NCBI GenBank assembly: GCA_944989445.1
Contig: CALYLW010001195.1
Span: 62,001 to 126,000 of the forward strand
Length of the DNA stretch: 64,000 bases
From: Ampullaceana balthica
Lineage: Eukaryota; Mollusca; Gastropoda; Lymnaeidae
Direction: 5' to 3'
The notes beneath the pieces were generated by a model. It made no database searches. It saw nothing but the letters and a program-made list of their open reading frames with translations, and had not been told where the DNA came from. Shown here piece by piece: positions 23,123 to 34,473 of the stretch; the first letter of the stretch is position 1; every line of letters begins with the position of its first letter. A program made the translations under genes and the position numbers.

Positions 23123-23449
23123 TTAAAGCCAGGGATCTGAACAGTGAGTAGTCAGACAGCAGTAGTGAGTGGTCCCTAAAGTGCTGAGCTCTCTCAGGTA
23201 GGCCACTTTGATGCCCCTAACCCTCTTTTGAAGCTGTTTATTGCAGTTAGACATGTATGCTGAGTCGGTGTGGCGCCTAGGTTGAAGTTGGATGCAATAG
23301 CCAATTCCTTGACTCCATGGAAGTAACCTAGAACGTTTTTGTTGGTGTCCAGGTAAACTACTCAAAAAATGATTGTCTTGTGGATGCTTCATAACAAATT
23401 GTTCCTTTTCGGAGTGGGAATAAAAAATTATTCTGGAGGAAATTCTCAT
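23123..23449 (-). other. Unrecognised 108-residue open frame
   Basis: A minus-strand frame without recognisable domains, ending next to the 53-bp array. Its composition (His, Gln, Ser, Arg-rich) does not suggest a transmembrane or enzyme fold. It could be antisense to, or a fragment of, an unidentified transposon. I do not consider it a proven gene. Confidence 0.2.
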
Positions 23450-23453
23450 TTTG

Positions 23454-23612
23454 AACTATACTTTTCTTAGACCCAGTGATTCTGACGACATTTAATTCTC
23501 AGTGTAAACTATACTTTTCTTAGACCCAGTGATTCTGACGACATTTAATTCACAGTTTAAACTATACTTTTCTTAGACCCAGTGCTTCTGGTGACATTTA
23601 CATTGTAGCATA
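23454..23612 (+). repeat. 53-bp tandem repeat, 3 copies
   Basis: Units at 23454, 23507 and 23560, 53 bp apart, each with aactatacttttcttagacc and cagtg.ttctg.cgacattta. Confidence 0.92.
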
Positions 23613-23754
23613 GTATTACATTCATTTATTGTAGTTGAAATGGCTCTAATTGCCAATAACATTTTTATAACAATATTGTCGTCCTTGTAGAACTGTGTTC
23701 GTAACAGACGATTATCGCAATACTAATATAAATCTGGAGGTAGAAATATGGTTG

Positions 23755-24035
23755 ACATGTTACTGGAGTTGGGATGTGTGCAATTGTTATTTGTATAATT
23801 AATGTTGTGGTTGGCAGGTTACTGGAGTTGTGTTGTGTGCAATTGTTATATGTATAATTAAATTGTTTGGTTCCCAGGTTATTGAAGTTGGGCTGTGTGC
23901 AATTGTTATATGTAAAATTAATTGTGTGGTTGGCAGGTTACTGGAGTTGGGCTGTGTGCAATTGATATATTTAGAATTAATTTTGTTGTTGGCAGGTTGC
24001 TGGTATTGGGGTGTATGCAATTAATATATATTTAT
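23755..24035 (+). repeat. 59-bp tandem repeat, about 5 copies
   Basis: Units at about 23762, 23821, 23881, 23940 and 23999, built on 'ggcaggttactggagttggg', 'gtgtgcaattgttatatgta' and 'taattaat'. Copies differ at several positions, so the array is old. Confidence 0.88.
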
Positions 24036-24388
24036 ATAGAATTAATTTTGCTCACTGAATGCTTAAAGTAATTAAAATAATATTTTTACATAAAGTGTGG
24101 ATATGATACAATGGTAAAAATTAAAAATTTCGAAAAAAAATTAGGTGAAATCTTATTACATGCTATTTTATGTTATAAATTAGGTATTTGAAAATAAAAA
24201 TATGCTAAAATTTGTATAAAACAATTAATTTAAAATTGCACTTAGGTTAACAATCTTTTAACTATTACCATTTCTTACGTCTTTTTCTTAATTACTGAAC
24301 ATGTATTTATTGACAAGCTTTATTAACAAAGAATTCATATAAATGCATATTTCTCCTTTTATCGAGGATATTAAAACACAGTTGAGGT

Positions 24389-25153
24389 CAGTGGCGTAAC
24401 AACGGGTTGGCATCGGGGCAGTTGTAAAGGGCGCCCAGCTGAAAAGGGCGCCACTAAATCTGTAGATTTTAAATTTTTATTTAAATAAATACTGTCGGAC
24501 CTTCCTAAGGACTCAAAAGGACCCCAAAAAAATTCGACTTACGGGGTTTTTGAATTAGGGAAAATGGCGTAATAGGCGCCGATTAATCAACGACAATGTA
24601 GATATTGAGAGGTGGGGGGGGGAGAAAATAGCGGCTAGTAGGCTTGACAGGAAAGAGAGGCGGTGTCTATGTTTCATATGACAGGAAGCCAACTTGTTTT
24701 GACATGCCGACACAAGCCTGTGAGAGGAGACACCTTCCCTTCCCTCCCCCACTTTACTCCCCCCTCAGTGGGATGGGGGGAGTAAGATTTTTCTTTTTAA
24801 AAAGAGTCACAGCATACAGCAAAGGGACGCGAATTAGTTACCACTTACCACTCATTTTTATTGTCTTTGTCTTTTTTTGTACTTGCAAGGGTCGCTTAAT
24901 CCCTCGTGGAATGCACACAAATAAGATTATACGTCCATTTACGTGGCTCTACGGAACACGTGTTCTGAAATGTCACTCCAGAATAATAACCCACACGCCT
25001 TGGAAAATTATCCCACCCCCTCTCAATATCAACATTGTCCTTGATTAATCTGTGCCTAAGAAATGAAAAAATCGCAAAGCTGAAACTTGTCAATTTATCA
25101 AAGGCGCCGAAAATAAATTAGCCAAGGGCGCCAAAAACCTAGTTACGCCTCTG
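24389..25153. mobile_element. 765-bp inverted-repeat element with 8-bp target duplication
   Basis: Flanked by perfect GTTGAGGT (24381-24388 and 25154-25161). Termini CAGTGGCGTAAC and GTTACGCCTCTG are inverted with one mismatch. Subterminal arms at 24577-24615 and 25013-25055 are also inverted (gattaatcaacgacaatgta against acattgtccttgattaatc). The 134-residue open frame inside shows no transposase signature, so the element is taken as non-autonomous. The 8-bp site and CAGTG-type end fit hAT. Confidence 0.9.
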
Positions 25154-25435
25154 GTTGAGGTAGCCTTTATTTATCTAAAAAAATGTGTTATATTTCAGAA
25201 TTTTGATACTTTCATCACGAGCCCTTTATAAAGAGTCTAAAATTCAAACTTTATTTATAATAAAAGACTATATATTAATACTATAGCAAGAAAAGCTCGC
25301 CCTATTATTCTATTCTTCTTTAAGTTACTCATTTCAATAACCATCTGAAATTGTTAACGTGAGGTCAGTGAAATTCGTTTATGTAAATTGGATCAAGTGT
25401 TTATCTAGGCGGGAGAACTCTAACAATGCAATTGC

Positions 25436-25476
25436 ATCCCTAGTTATAAGGGATCGAGGTCAAGTAACTTACCACT
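25436..25476 (+). repeat. Twin-hairpin module, 5' part only
   Basis: atccctagttataagggatcgaggtcaagtaacttaccact. The first hairpin is perfect; the second is degraded. The 3' box expected near 25800 is absent, and the 56-bp array begins there. Confidence 0.65.
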
Positions 25477-25817
25477 TGGATGTTGTAGTGATCGTCTATA
25501 CAGATGTAACACTCAATTTAATCATTAGAGATTCATATATACACAATTTAAAGTTTAATGTATTTGACATCAATACAATTATGATATTTAATTTTTTTCT
25601 GCAATTTTGATGTTTCTATATTTTTTATATGCTTTTAAGAAAAAAAATATAACAAAAGAAATTAATACAAAGCTGCATTGACTTTAAATCATATTTATTC
25701 CATTTTATGAAAATTTGTTATTTATTGATAGAACACAGCATTTATTGTCCCATAACCAGTCACCACATGCTAAATATTGTATGGTAATTGTCACACAGAT
25801 TTTGCAAATATTTGTCT

Positions 25818-26035
25818 AAAACTCTCTGTTTGTGAGTCTAGCGCCACTGAAGGGCTGACAGGTAGCTTGCACTAAAACTCTCTGTTTGTGAAACTAGCGC
25901 CACCGAAAGGCTGACAGGTAGCTTGCACTAAAACTCTCTGTGTGTGAATCTAGCGCCACTGAAGGGCTGAAAGGTAGCTTGCACCAAAACTCTCTGTGTG
26001 TGAATCTAGCGCCACTGAAGGGCTGACAGCTTGCA
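25818..26035 (+). repeat. 56-bp tandem repeat, 4 copies
   Basis: Units at 25818, 25874, 25930 and 25986, each with aaaactctctgt.tgtga, tctagcgccactgaagggct and gacaggtagcttgcac. Confidence 0.93.
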
Positions 26036-26939
26036 AACAGAGCACGACTTGTACCAGTCTGATACCGGAGTTAACGTTTTGCTTGTATCCACAGTTCTTC
26101 GATAGTTTCATTGTGAATGTCCCTGTGTACTGAAAGTACAAGCTCATGAGCGTGCACAACTACGTGATCATACTCATACACCCCATTGTTTTTGTGAGGG
26201 ACATTCTAATACCCTAGCCAACTATCTGTGAAGTTTGTTGTCCCTAGCAACACATGATTAGTGATAAGATATTTATTCAAATAGCTGAAATTGGCACAAA
26301 TTACCAAATTGCATCAATAATGACGTACTTATTTATAACTTAGACTTTTACTTAAGTAACTAAGCCTGTCTATGTGGTAACACACAAAATAATTGGGGAC
26401 CGGGATTTGGAGAATTGCCACTTCCTGACCTCGTGAAATGTACTTTTCAATGGTTGGAGCAGGATTTAATAATATAGCCCTACCCAGGGTGGAATTAACA
26501 CCACATATTATCAACGTGATGATGCTTTTTGTGTAATTTTAAGTTAAACCAGAATGTTACATTTAAGCCAAAACCTTGCGAATTAATGTCTATTTTAAAA
26601 AAATTAAAATAAACTGTATTTATTTTTTTCCCAGACGGTAATGGTCAAAAAATGTGTTTTGCTCAATATTAAAATAAATCCCATTTATTTTAATGAAATT
26701 ACACTTCAACTGGAAGTTTAATGGATGTTTTTGGATAACCAGCAGAAAAGTAGGATTTTAGTTAGTGTTGAAAAACCGAATAATAAGTCAAGGTTAATAA
26801 TGGAAATTAAGCTGGTACACTCAAATAACGCCTCTATTAAAACAACTCAATCTTAAGATAACGCATACAAGGAACTGCATCTTGTTTAAATATATTCAGA
26901 GTTAGCGGACTTTAAGAGTCATATTGTTTTATTGAAATT

Positions 26940-27352
26940 GTTTCCATAAATATATTAGCATCTTTGTCTAGGTGCGTGAAACCTAGACCTAATGTAAGTA
27001 TAGCAAAGTGTGATACTACTGCTGAAAAGAGAGAGAGATACAGATATATTTCATTCTATTAATTAATTTAATAGTTTCTGCTAGTTTGATCTGATAAGGT
27101 ATTATAATTATATATCTTTCAATTGTAATTAATGTAGCTAAAATTTAGATTAGTTAAAAATTTTAAAACAACAAATTATGTAACACTTATATATAATATA
27201 ATGTCTCATTGAATCGAAAATTTCATATTAATAGGCGCTTACAAATAAATATTATAAATTTATGAAAATTGACATCAAAGTTTTAAAATAAAAGTTAATA
27301 TTTGATTTATGAAAATCGATGCTCTGTGGTGTGTCACTGACGGGAAATACAA
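26940..27352 (+). repeat. Twin-hairpin/GTGCG module, copy 5 (degenerate 5' end)
   Basis: The 5' end reads gtttccataaatatattagcatc..ctaggtgcgtgaaacctag; the hairpins are altered but the position is right. 3' box gatgctctgtggtgtgtcac about 373 bp on. The equivalent of 58777-59185. Confidence 0.6.
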
Positions 27353-27454
27353 TCTTCTGCACGTCGATATAATATAAAGTACAATAATAAATAGGTGATC
27401 TTTTTCTAATGAAATGTTAATGGCGCACTCATGGCTACTGCTCAGCACGTCTTC

Positions 27455-28130
27455 TAAGTACTAATTAATTGAGTTAAATAAAGTACTTACAACCTCCCAA
27501 TGTCCTCTAGTACTTCAAGTACTAATTAATTGAGTTAAATAAAGTAATTACAACCTCCCAATGTTCCTTAATATTTCAAGTACTAATTAATTGAGTTAAA
27601 TAAAGTACTTACAACCTCCCAATGTCCTCTAGTACTTCAAGTACTAATTAATTGAGTTAAATAAAGTACTTACAACCTCCCAATGTCCTCTAGTACTTCA
27701 AGTACTAATTAATTGAGTTATATAAAGTACTTACAACCTCCCAATGTCCTCTAGTACTTCAAGTACTAATTAATTGAGTTAAATAAAGTACTTACAACAT
27801 CCCAATGTCCTCTAATACTTCAAGTACTAATTAATTGAGTTAAATAAAGTACTTACAACCTCCCAATGTCCTCTAATACTTCAAGTACTAATTAATTGAG
27901 TTAAATAAAGTACTTACAACCTCCCAATGTCCTCTAGTACTTCAAGTACTAATTAATTGAGTTAAATAAAGTACTTACAACCTCCCAATGTCTCTAATAC
28001 TTCAAGTACTAATTAATTGAGTTAAATAAAGTAATTACAACCTCCCAATGTCTCTAATACTTCAAGTACTAATTAATTGAGTTAAATAAAGTAATTACAA
28101 CCTCCCAATGTCCTCTAATACTTTAAGTTC
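27455..28130 (+). repeat. 61-bp minisatellite, 11 copies
   Basis: Units start at 27461 and repeat every 61 bp (60 for the last ones), with ctaattaattgagttaaata, agtacttacaacctcccaat and gtcctcta.tactt. Copies are nearly identical apart from single-base changes. The paralogous array at 59262-59695 has 7 units. Confidence 0.95.
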
Positions 28131-28800
28131 AGAAGGAATCCCTTCTATATCCGTGTTCCTAAGTTCTTACCTTAATTATGTCTTATAAAATATTTCCATG
28201 TTAATCACATCCTATACTTTGAGATAACAGTTTCAAAAAACCAAACGTGAAAACAACTTAGTTGCCATTTTTTTCTTAGCCATTACTATAACAAGCGTTC
28301 AAGGAAAGTCCTTTAAAATAAGCTTTTTTTATTTCAAAATAAAATTTAATTCAAACTAGTTTTGTCGTGGCTATTCTAATGTTAGGATTTATGTCAAAAG
28401 AAAGCTTGTCTTCAGATACATGGGTGGTGTAAAGTTTATATTCATATAATGCTGTTATAAAGTAGCATGAAAAGGGGCTTAGGTGCTTGACGTATTTAAA
28501 AGTGTATTATCTACATCTATATATTTGACAAGTTTCTCCAGATGACAAATTAAAATATGTCTAATCTTAATCTCGAGCAATTTAACTCAGATTTAAAACA
28601 AATCATAAAATTATCATAACGTATTTAGTAATATTATCATCAAAGGCAAGGTTCATAAAGTGAAATTGCTATCTTATAACTAGTTACTGATTTTATGAAA
28701 TATTTATGTTCCAAGGGAAATTCACTAAACTCAGGAATTCATTTCATCGAACTCAGAATACACTAATGGTAAGAAAATCCTAGCTTTTGATTCACATATT

Positions 28801-29220
28801 ATCCCCCGTTAAAGAGAACGAATTCAAGTGGCACGCCACTAATATATATAGAAATGTTATGGATATAATTCTCCGCTTTGCAAAAACCAGACAACAAAAT
28901 ATATGAAAGTAAATACATAAATTTCTTTGTTTCCATAATTTCAAAAGATATATTGTTTGTTTTTTTTTGTGTGTGTTTTTTTAAAACATTTATCCTCAAA
29001 ATGAATATTTATAAATAAAATTTATGTTTAAAAAAAATAATATTTAGGCAATACCAATAAAAAATACCATGTCTCATATACATACATGCTTGTTCAATTT
29101 AATGTGAGATACTCATTCTGTGGTTTCTACTTCCTAATTGTGACAACTAATTTCTTACAACGTAACATTAAATAGATCAGTATAGGTGCTTTTTGTGCGG
29201 TGCTGTCAGGAAATACAATT
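28801..29220 (+). repeat. Twin-hairpin/GTGCG module, copy 6
   Basis: Second hairpin agtggcacgccact is perfect. First stem is weakened (tcccc..agaga). 3' box ggtgctttttgtgcggtgct about 379 bp downstream. Confidence 0.75.
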
Positions 29221-29519
29221 TAACTGAACGTCAAATATGACAATAATAATAGACCAAGTCACTTACTCAGTCACTGGATTGATTGATCCATAATGCTATG
29301 ACGTCATTTTTTGAGCTTATATTTTAATACAAGGAGTTGTGTGCATCAGGAGGTGTGAAAAATAAATATAAATTAAAGTTTATTTTTGAAATAGTACAAC
29401 AGTCCATAACTTGGTTTTCCGCACCCTTGGCTAATTCATCTTGGCGCCCTTGAGAAACAATGAAAAATACTAAATTATACAGAATAAATTGGTTATTGAA
29501 GGATTAGTCTACATCCATG

Positions 29520-29790
29520 ATAAAGGTAATAAGTCGTTGGTTTAATAACATTTCAAGAATATTAATAGTGCTATTGAATAAAGAACATTGATATAGTTTT
29601 GCCAAGGAATTACTTTAATGTCATTAAACAAAAAAAATGGTGATATTAGGAGTCATGGATCTAAAACTATTTATAAGACAATAATATCCAAGAGAAATTC
29701 ATATCATTATACTAAGTAATTGATATAAAGCCCCAAAAGCGAATTTTATTTACAATATGAAAAAGATGATGATGGACATATTTTCTATAA
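29520..29790 (+). repeat. Unit segment related to the 33-bp array region
   Basis: 'catgataaaggtaataagtcg', 'gaataaagaacattgatatag' and 'gatgatggacatatt' follow each other as at 10745-11000. Single copy of the motif that is amplified at 61585. Confidence 0.7.
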
Positions 29791-29822
29791 ATAAAACATC
29801 TAGTCTGAAGTCTACATGCCAT

Positions 29823-30048
29823 TAACAGATTTGCTATATAGCGTCTAGTCTACAGTATACATGCTCATAACAGATTTGCTATATAGCGTCTAGTCTACAG
29901 TATACTTGCTCATAACAGATTTGCTATATAGCGTCCAGTCTACAGTATACATGCTCATAACAGATTTGCTATATAGCGTCTAGTCTACAGTATACATGCT
30001 CATAACAGATTTGCTATAAAACGGCTTGTCTAAAGTCTCCATGCTATT
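29823..30048 (+). repeat. 45-bp tandem repeat, 5 copies
   Basis: Units at 29823, 29868, 29913, 29958 and 30003, each with taacagatttgctatatagc and gtctagtctacagtatac. The same text occurs as diverged copies at 11040-11180 and 14770-14820 in other units, so this too is an amplified unit segment. Confidence 0.93.
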
Positions 30049-30463
30049 AAAAGATTTCATAAAAAATTCTAGTCTGCAGTCTACATGGTATTCCACACAT
30101 TTCTTTTTAAATGCCCACCGACTCCATTCCAATTTAATTAAAATATTTGAAAAATAGAAACAAAAATAAATAATAAAGAAAATAATAAGTTAAGTTAAAT
30201 TTTTTTCAGAAAGATTATGTGAGATTTAAGTGAATAACTAGATTCATGTCGAATTTTTTAGAAAATATATATTTTAATTTAAAAATTAATATAAACTTCG
30301 TAGCCACGCCAACTACAAATATATGGCTAATATGAAATTCTTATTTAATTTACTATTTTTGAGAAGCACTTCAAATTATATTACTACGAACCATGAAATC
30401 ACTTTTTATAATTAAATGAAAATTTATCGTGGTAGGTGCATACAACTTATTTATTGACATTGT

Positions 30464-30870
30464 ATCCCTACTTATAGGGATCGAGTTCAAGTGGCTTGCC
30501 ACTAGGATGAATTATATTCCGAAAATGGAGCAGTAGGGATGTCGTGTGGTTATCACATGTATACAAGCATTTTGTTTAAGTAAATAAATAAATTTAATAG
30601 TTTTAGTAAAAGTGAAATGAAATAGGATATTAAAAAGTGTTTCGTTCATCAAATGTTATGTTTCTATAAATTATTATAAGATAAATGCAATGAAACATTT
30701 ATGTAGCACACATTATTAGTACTAAAACTCTTAGAAATGTAAATTATATTTTAATACACTTTTAAATTAAATATGATATCATTAATCTGCTCATCTAAGT
30801 TTTTCAAGTAAAATGTTGTATTAAATAATTCAGCACTGATGCGTTGTGGTGCGACGCTGAAGGAAATAAC
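30464..30870 (+). repeat. Twin-hairpin/GTGCG module, copy 7
   Basis: Both hairpins perfect: atccctacttatagggat and agtggcttgccact. 3' box gatgcgttgtggtgcgacgc about 366 bp downstream. One of the best-kept copies. Confidence 0.8.
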
Positions 30871-30939
30871 GAATTCCGTTCGCGTCTTATGTGAAAACGA
30901 AAAGTCCTTAAATTAAAAAAAAAGCTAGATCCGACCCAC

Positions 30940-30956
30940 GGCGTAGCAAACGCCGC
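30940..30956 (+). repeat. Hairpin cggcgtagcaaacgccg
   Basis: Stem CGGCGT/ACGCCG. The partner copy at 6033 has paired changes. Similar in core to the three palindromes near 11477-11884. Confidence 0.6.
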
Positions 30957-31273
30957 AGGAAAGAAAAGAAGAAAAGAACGTGCACAAACATTAGCAAGAA
31001 AAAAAAGCAGAGCAACGAAATTAAACATGGCTTAAATAAGACAGCAATGAGACACACTCCAATTAAAAAGTAAACACACAAAAAAAAACAACAAATAAAC
31101 AAAAACATATTAAAGAAAAAAACGAAAACAATAATAAAAATAAAGTGAGCTGCTAAGATGGTTGCACAAATATGTAACGCGCCATTATGACTTTACCTAC
31201 TCACTTCCTGTCTATATAGTGTGTATCAATGAGGTGCGCATGGTGCTGTGCGTTGCGGGTATGCATACTACTA

Positions 31274-31277
31274 TATA

Positions 31278-31340
<63 letters not shown>
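31274..31340. repeat. TA dinucleotide run
   Basis: About 33 TA repeats with one early interruption. It sits between 'gggtatgcatactac' and 'actgcgtcatctt' as in the partner block, where the run is only a few repeats long. Confidence 0.95.
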
Positions 31341-31342
<2 letters not shown>

Positions 31343-32489
31343 TGCGTCATCTTTCTATATATATAAAAAACACTTACCTGTCATATTACTACTAATATGC
31401 GTAATTAAAGATATTTCCCTACATTTTTCATAATATAACTATAATGAACAGAAAAGCCAAACGAAAACACAACTCTAGAACATAGAGCATTAAAGGGCAG
31501 ATAATTTTACGAACGGAAACCAAGTATGTGTATGGAAGACTCTTCTGTGTTAATATAGATAAGTTATTTTTGTCTTAAATTATTGAAGTATAACAATAAA
31601 TACTTTAACATTTGACCAAGTATACCAGCCATAATGCACGTTTTCATTCCCCTACATTTAAGTAATTTTATAAACATTTTGTGCTGATAATTTAGACACG
31701 TCTTTTTAAACGAGGCTTGATTTATCGAACTTTATTTGTGCCTTAAAAATAATTTTGAGAATAATTCTTTACTTGAAGAAAAACAAATCAAGACAAATTT
31801 CACATACAAGCAAAACTTTAAGGAAACGTTCACCATTATGTGATAAATATTGAAAAGAACTTACCGGGGCTTTCTTAGAAGCTCATGTGTTGTTATAAAT
31901 TATTTACTTACAAGAAGTGTGGAGGTTGTAGACATGTATGTGTTAAAATTAGAAGGAGTGACACACTTCAAGATGGGAACACAGTACTTCATGATGACAA
32001 AAATACTGCACCAAAAATAACTCCTTTTACTCGTCCGAGTGATTTTGTTCAATATGTAAATGAGATTTAATCATGTCCCACAAGCGATTTGCGGTAGGAG
32101 TATGTAGGCGTTTGAGGGACAATCGCTATCGAGGAGCAGACAGGCAACTGCTTTATATTATTAAAGATGTTGCTTGTGGTTGTGAGTTAAAAAAAATATT
32201 AGGAATAGTATAGTTTTTTTCTAATTTAGTTTTTCTTTCTTACCAACACTAAAAATGTGAGTTAAATATTGTAAACTAAGGATCTAAACGAAGGTGGTTT
32301 ATTGTGGATTTAAAAGATACGTGCTAGCATTAGGGCGTATTTACTAGCCTGAAGGGTATATGATGTCCATGGCCATTGAAACCACGGAGTATTGCCACGT
32401 CATATTAACATGAGGTAAAATCGTGACATGTGCTTAATCTGGTATGTTGTTCTATGAGTTGAAAGATTATAACTGTTCTTAAATGTTGT

Positions 32490-32512
32490 ATTCCTAATGA
32501 TAGGGAACCAAG
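32490..32512 (+). repeat. Module 5' remnant
   Basis: 'ttcctaatgatagggaacca' at the end of the duplicated block is the start of a module that is cut off at agcagtgctgcca, which itself looks like a hAT CAGTGCTGCCA end. The following T- and A-rich 32520-32640 may be that element's body. Confidence 0.45.
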
Positions 32513-32654
32513 CAGTGCTGCCATTGATAATTTTGAGAAAAAACATAGCCAACAAGTAAAAAAAAACTAGTTCCGAAAGAAAAAAACCTAGACACGCTAA
32601 AAATAAGCAAATTTGACGCCACAAAGCCCCCCCCCAACCTAAAAAATAGAAACC

Positions 32655-32750
32655 TATTTTCTATTTGAAAATGAGCATGTTTCAAATCAATTTATTGTCA
32701 TTTAGGTATGTATTTAGTGTGAGGCTACAGTCTAACTATTTGTAAAAAAA
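32655..32750. mobile_element. Internal fragment of the GGGGC..GACGTCA small element
   Basis: 'tatttgaaaatgagcatgtt' through 'gtatgtatttagtgtgaggct' matches 4560-4635 in the complete element 4424-4840. Both ends are missing. Confidence 0.6.
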
Positions 32751-33093
32751 TATACTTACATCTTCATTTATTCATCAATTATGTAATCTTCCTTATAAAT
32801 GGCAATCTTATCAGCATTCTTGGAATCATTATTTTTTTGATCTATTATAGACGCTCCTTTTAATGGGTCCTAACTTTATCAATTGTTTATGTCTCGTCTT
32901 GCATTTTTACTTGCAGTTTAAATGTTGATAGGGTTTTGGTTTTCCTAGTTTGATTAGGCAACTCATTTCATATCCAAATTCCGGACGGAAAGAACGATAA
33001 TTTGTATGTGTTTCTTCTTGCATACGGAATAGGAAAAATGTTTTTATAATTATGTCTATCTGAGTGTTGTATTAGATTATCTTTGGTCTATAC

Positions 33094-33302
33094 CAGTGAT
33101 GGCAAACCTATGTCACGCGTTCCACAGTCGGCACGCAGAGCCTCATCAGCCGGCACGCGACTAAAACATTACTTCCTTAATCAAATCAGCCCAGCCAAAC
33201 CCACATTTTCGGATTTCATTTGAGTGTTGGCACTTTGCTATATAAATAAATGGGTTATAATGAATTTCAGGAACGCGACCCAAAAAAGGTTCGCCATCAG
33301 TG
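33094..33302. mobile_element. 209-bp non-autonomous hAT insertion
   Basis: Perfect 8-bp flanks GTCTATAC (33086-33093 and 33303-33310). Termini CAGTGATGGCAAACC and GGTTCGCCATCAGTG are inverted with two mismatches. Non-coding. Confidence 0.93.
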
Positions 33303-33319
33303 GTCTATACCATGTATAC

Positions 33320-33598
33320 ATGGGCGTAGGGAAGGGGGGGGCAAGGGGGGCTTTTGCCCCCCCCCCTAAATTTGAGAAATTTTTTAAAAATTTATTAAAT
33401 GCATTAATAAATGTTGTATTTTAACTATTACAGTACTAATTTGTAAGTCTTATTAATTTCTAAGGCTTTTTTCAACCCTTATTTTATACTGAACTTGAAT
33501 TTAATTGAAAATTTTACCTGTATGGCATTGCCAGTTAAAATTTTTAAAAAGTGGGATTGTTTTGCCCCCCCTGGAAAAATTCCTAGCGACGCCCATGC
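33320..33598. mobile_element. 279-bp small inverted-repeat insertion
   Basis: Flanked by perfect ATGTATAC (33312-33319 and 33599-33606). Starts ATGGGCGTAGGGAAG and ends TTCCTAGCGACGCCCATGC. Internal C-runs and G-runs mirror each other near the two ends. 8-bp target size again suggests hAT or a relative. Confidence 0.85.
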
Positions 33599-33601
33599 AT
33601 G

Positions 33602-34160
33602 TATACGAGGGTTCTACCAAAAGTATTCGGAGTTGAACACAAGCCCTCACCGGAGGCGGACACAATTTTTTTCACAAAATCCTTTTCCACCCAATAACCA
33701 TTTTTGTCTTCTCCAAACGAAAATGGAAACGCGGAAAAAAATTTGAATGATTCTGTTCCAGCCGTGTGCCCACCCATTTCGAAACAGCACCTGCGAACCT
33801 GCCTTCTCTGCAACTTCTGGTGTGGTTTGAAAGCCACTGAGTCGTAAAGAAAGAACAAAGACTTGGGGAGTGATGCACCATCCTTCTCAACTGTGGCTAA
33901 GTGGTTTAAACAATTTTCGTGCGGTAAGTTTTCCTTCAGTGACGTCCCCCGTGAGGGACGACCGAAAACGGCGACTTGAGAAAATATTCTCTCAACGCAG
34001 ACAGAAGAAAATGGTATAGCTGTTAAGTTTGTCATGAAGTCTAATAAAATTGAATATTTTGGCTAATTCAAACTGTTTTATCCTGTACCAGATTTCTTTC
34101 GACAGATGGTACAGCAACAGCGCCACCTTTCGAATTTAGTGGCCTTGAGCCATAGATAGC
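33602..34160 (+). mobile_element. mariner relic
   Basis: Starts TACGAGGGTTCTACCAAAAG, typical of mariner-like termini and beginning at a TA. It carries a transposase N-terminal remnant at 33872. The 3' inverted terminus could not be found, so the end is a guess from loss of similarity. Confidence 0.7.
33872..33978 (+). pseudogene. mariner transposase N-terminal helix-turn-helix remnant
   Basis: Translation DAPSFSTVAKWFKQF, then SFSDVPREGRPKTAT and a stop. This follows the second helix-turn-helix and the GRP linker of mariner transposases. Upstream, out of frame, 'gaaagccac' gives an ESH-like remnant of the first helix-turn-helix. The DD34D catalytic domain is absent. The longer open frame on the opposite strand (34035-33583) is only its antisense shadow. 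Confidence 0.85.
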
Positions 34161-34473
34161 ATAGTGTAACATGACAGAGCGGCTGAAAAAAACTGTTGGC
34201 GCCTACTGCTCAAATTTTTGAAAAATTGAATGTATTTATCATATTAATTGCACATATTTATTAATTATTGTACTTTAACATCGTTTATTTCTTTTTTTAA
34301 AAGAAAAACCTAGATTATGGCATTTTTTAAAATAAAAACCTAGAAACCTATACAAGGTCAAATAACCTAGATCTCTGTTGATAAACTGGGACGTCGTCAG
34401 CACTGGATCCAAGTCAAGTGTCACGTCTGTTGCATCGGGGGTTGAAAGATTATAACTGTTCTTAAACATTGTA

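Larger units (their letters stand above)
26420..29250 (+). repeat. Duplicated block, first copy (partner 58275-60830)
   Basis: Direct alignment over about 2.5 kb. It starts at 'tgacctcgtgaaatgtacttttca', goes through 'taagccaaaaccttgcga', a degenerate module, the 61-bp array and 'cttctatatccgtgttcctaagttcttacc', and ends with a second, better-kept module. The partner lies about 32 kb downstream. The largest difference is the number of 61-bp units (11 here, 7 there). Confidence 0.85.
30340..32500 (+). repeat. Duplicated block, second copy (partner 5430-7944)
   Basis: See the partner. This copy lacks the 205-bp hAT insertion and the LINE fragment but has a longer TA run at 31274-31340, where the partner has a short one near 6365. 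Together the pair show insertion and microsatellite growth after duplication. Confidence 0.85.

Noticed and set aside
23799..24024. Frames on both strands of the 59-bp array
   Set aside because: Repeat-derived; no conserved start, stop or domain.
24644..25048. 134-residue frame inside the 765-bp inverted-repeat element
   Set aside because: No transposase motif, and it spans the core and an inverted arm of a non-autonomous element.
30464..30503. tRNA or tRNA-derived SINE at the twin hairpins
   Set aside because: 'ggatcgagttc' resembles a Pol III B box, but there is no convincing A box, no cloverleaf and no 3' tail with target duplication.
33583..34035. 150-residue minus-strand frame
   Set aside because: It is antisense to the mariner remnant read on the plus strand and has no domain of its own.
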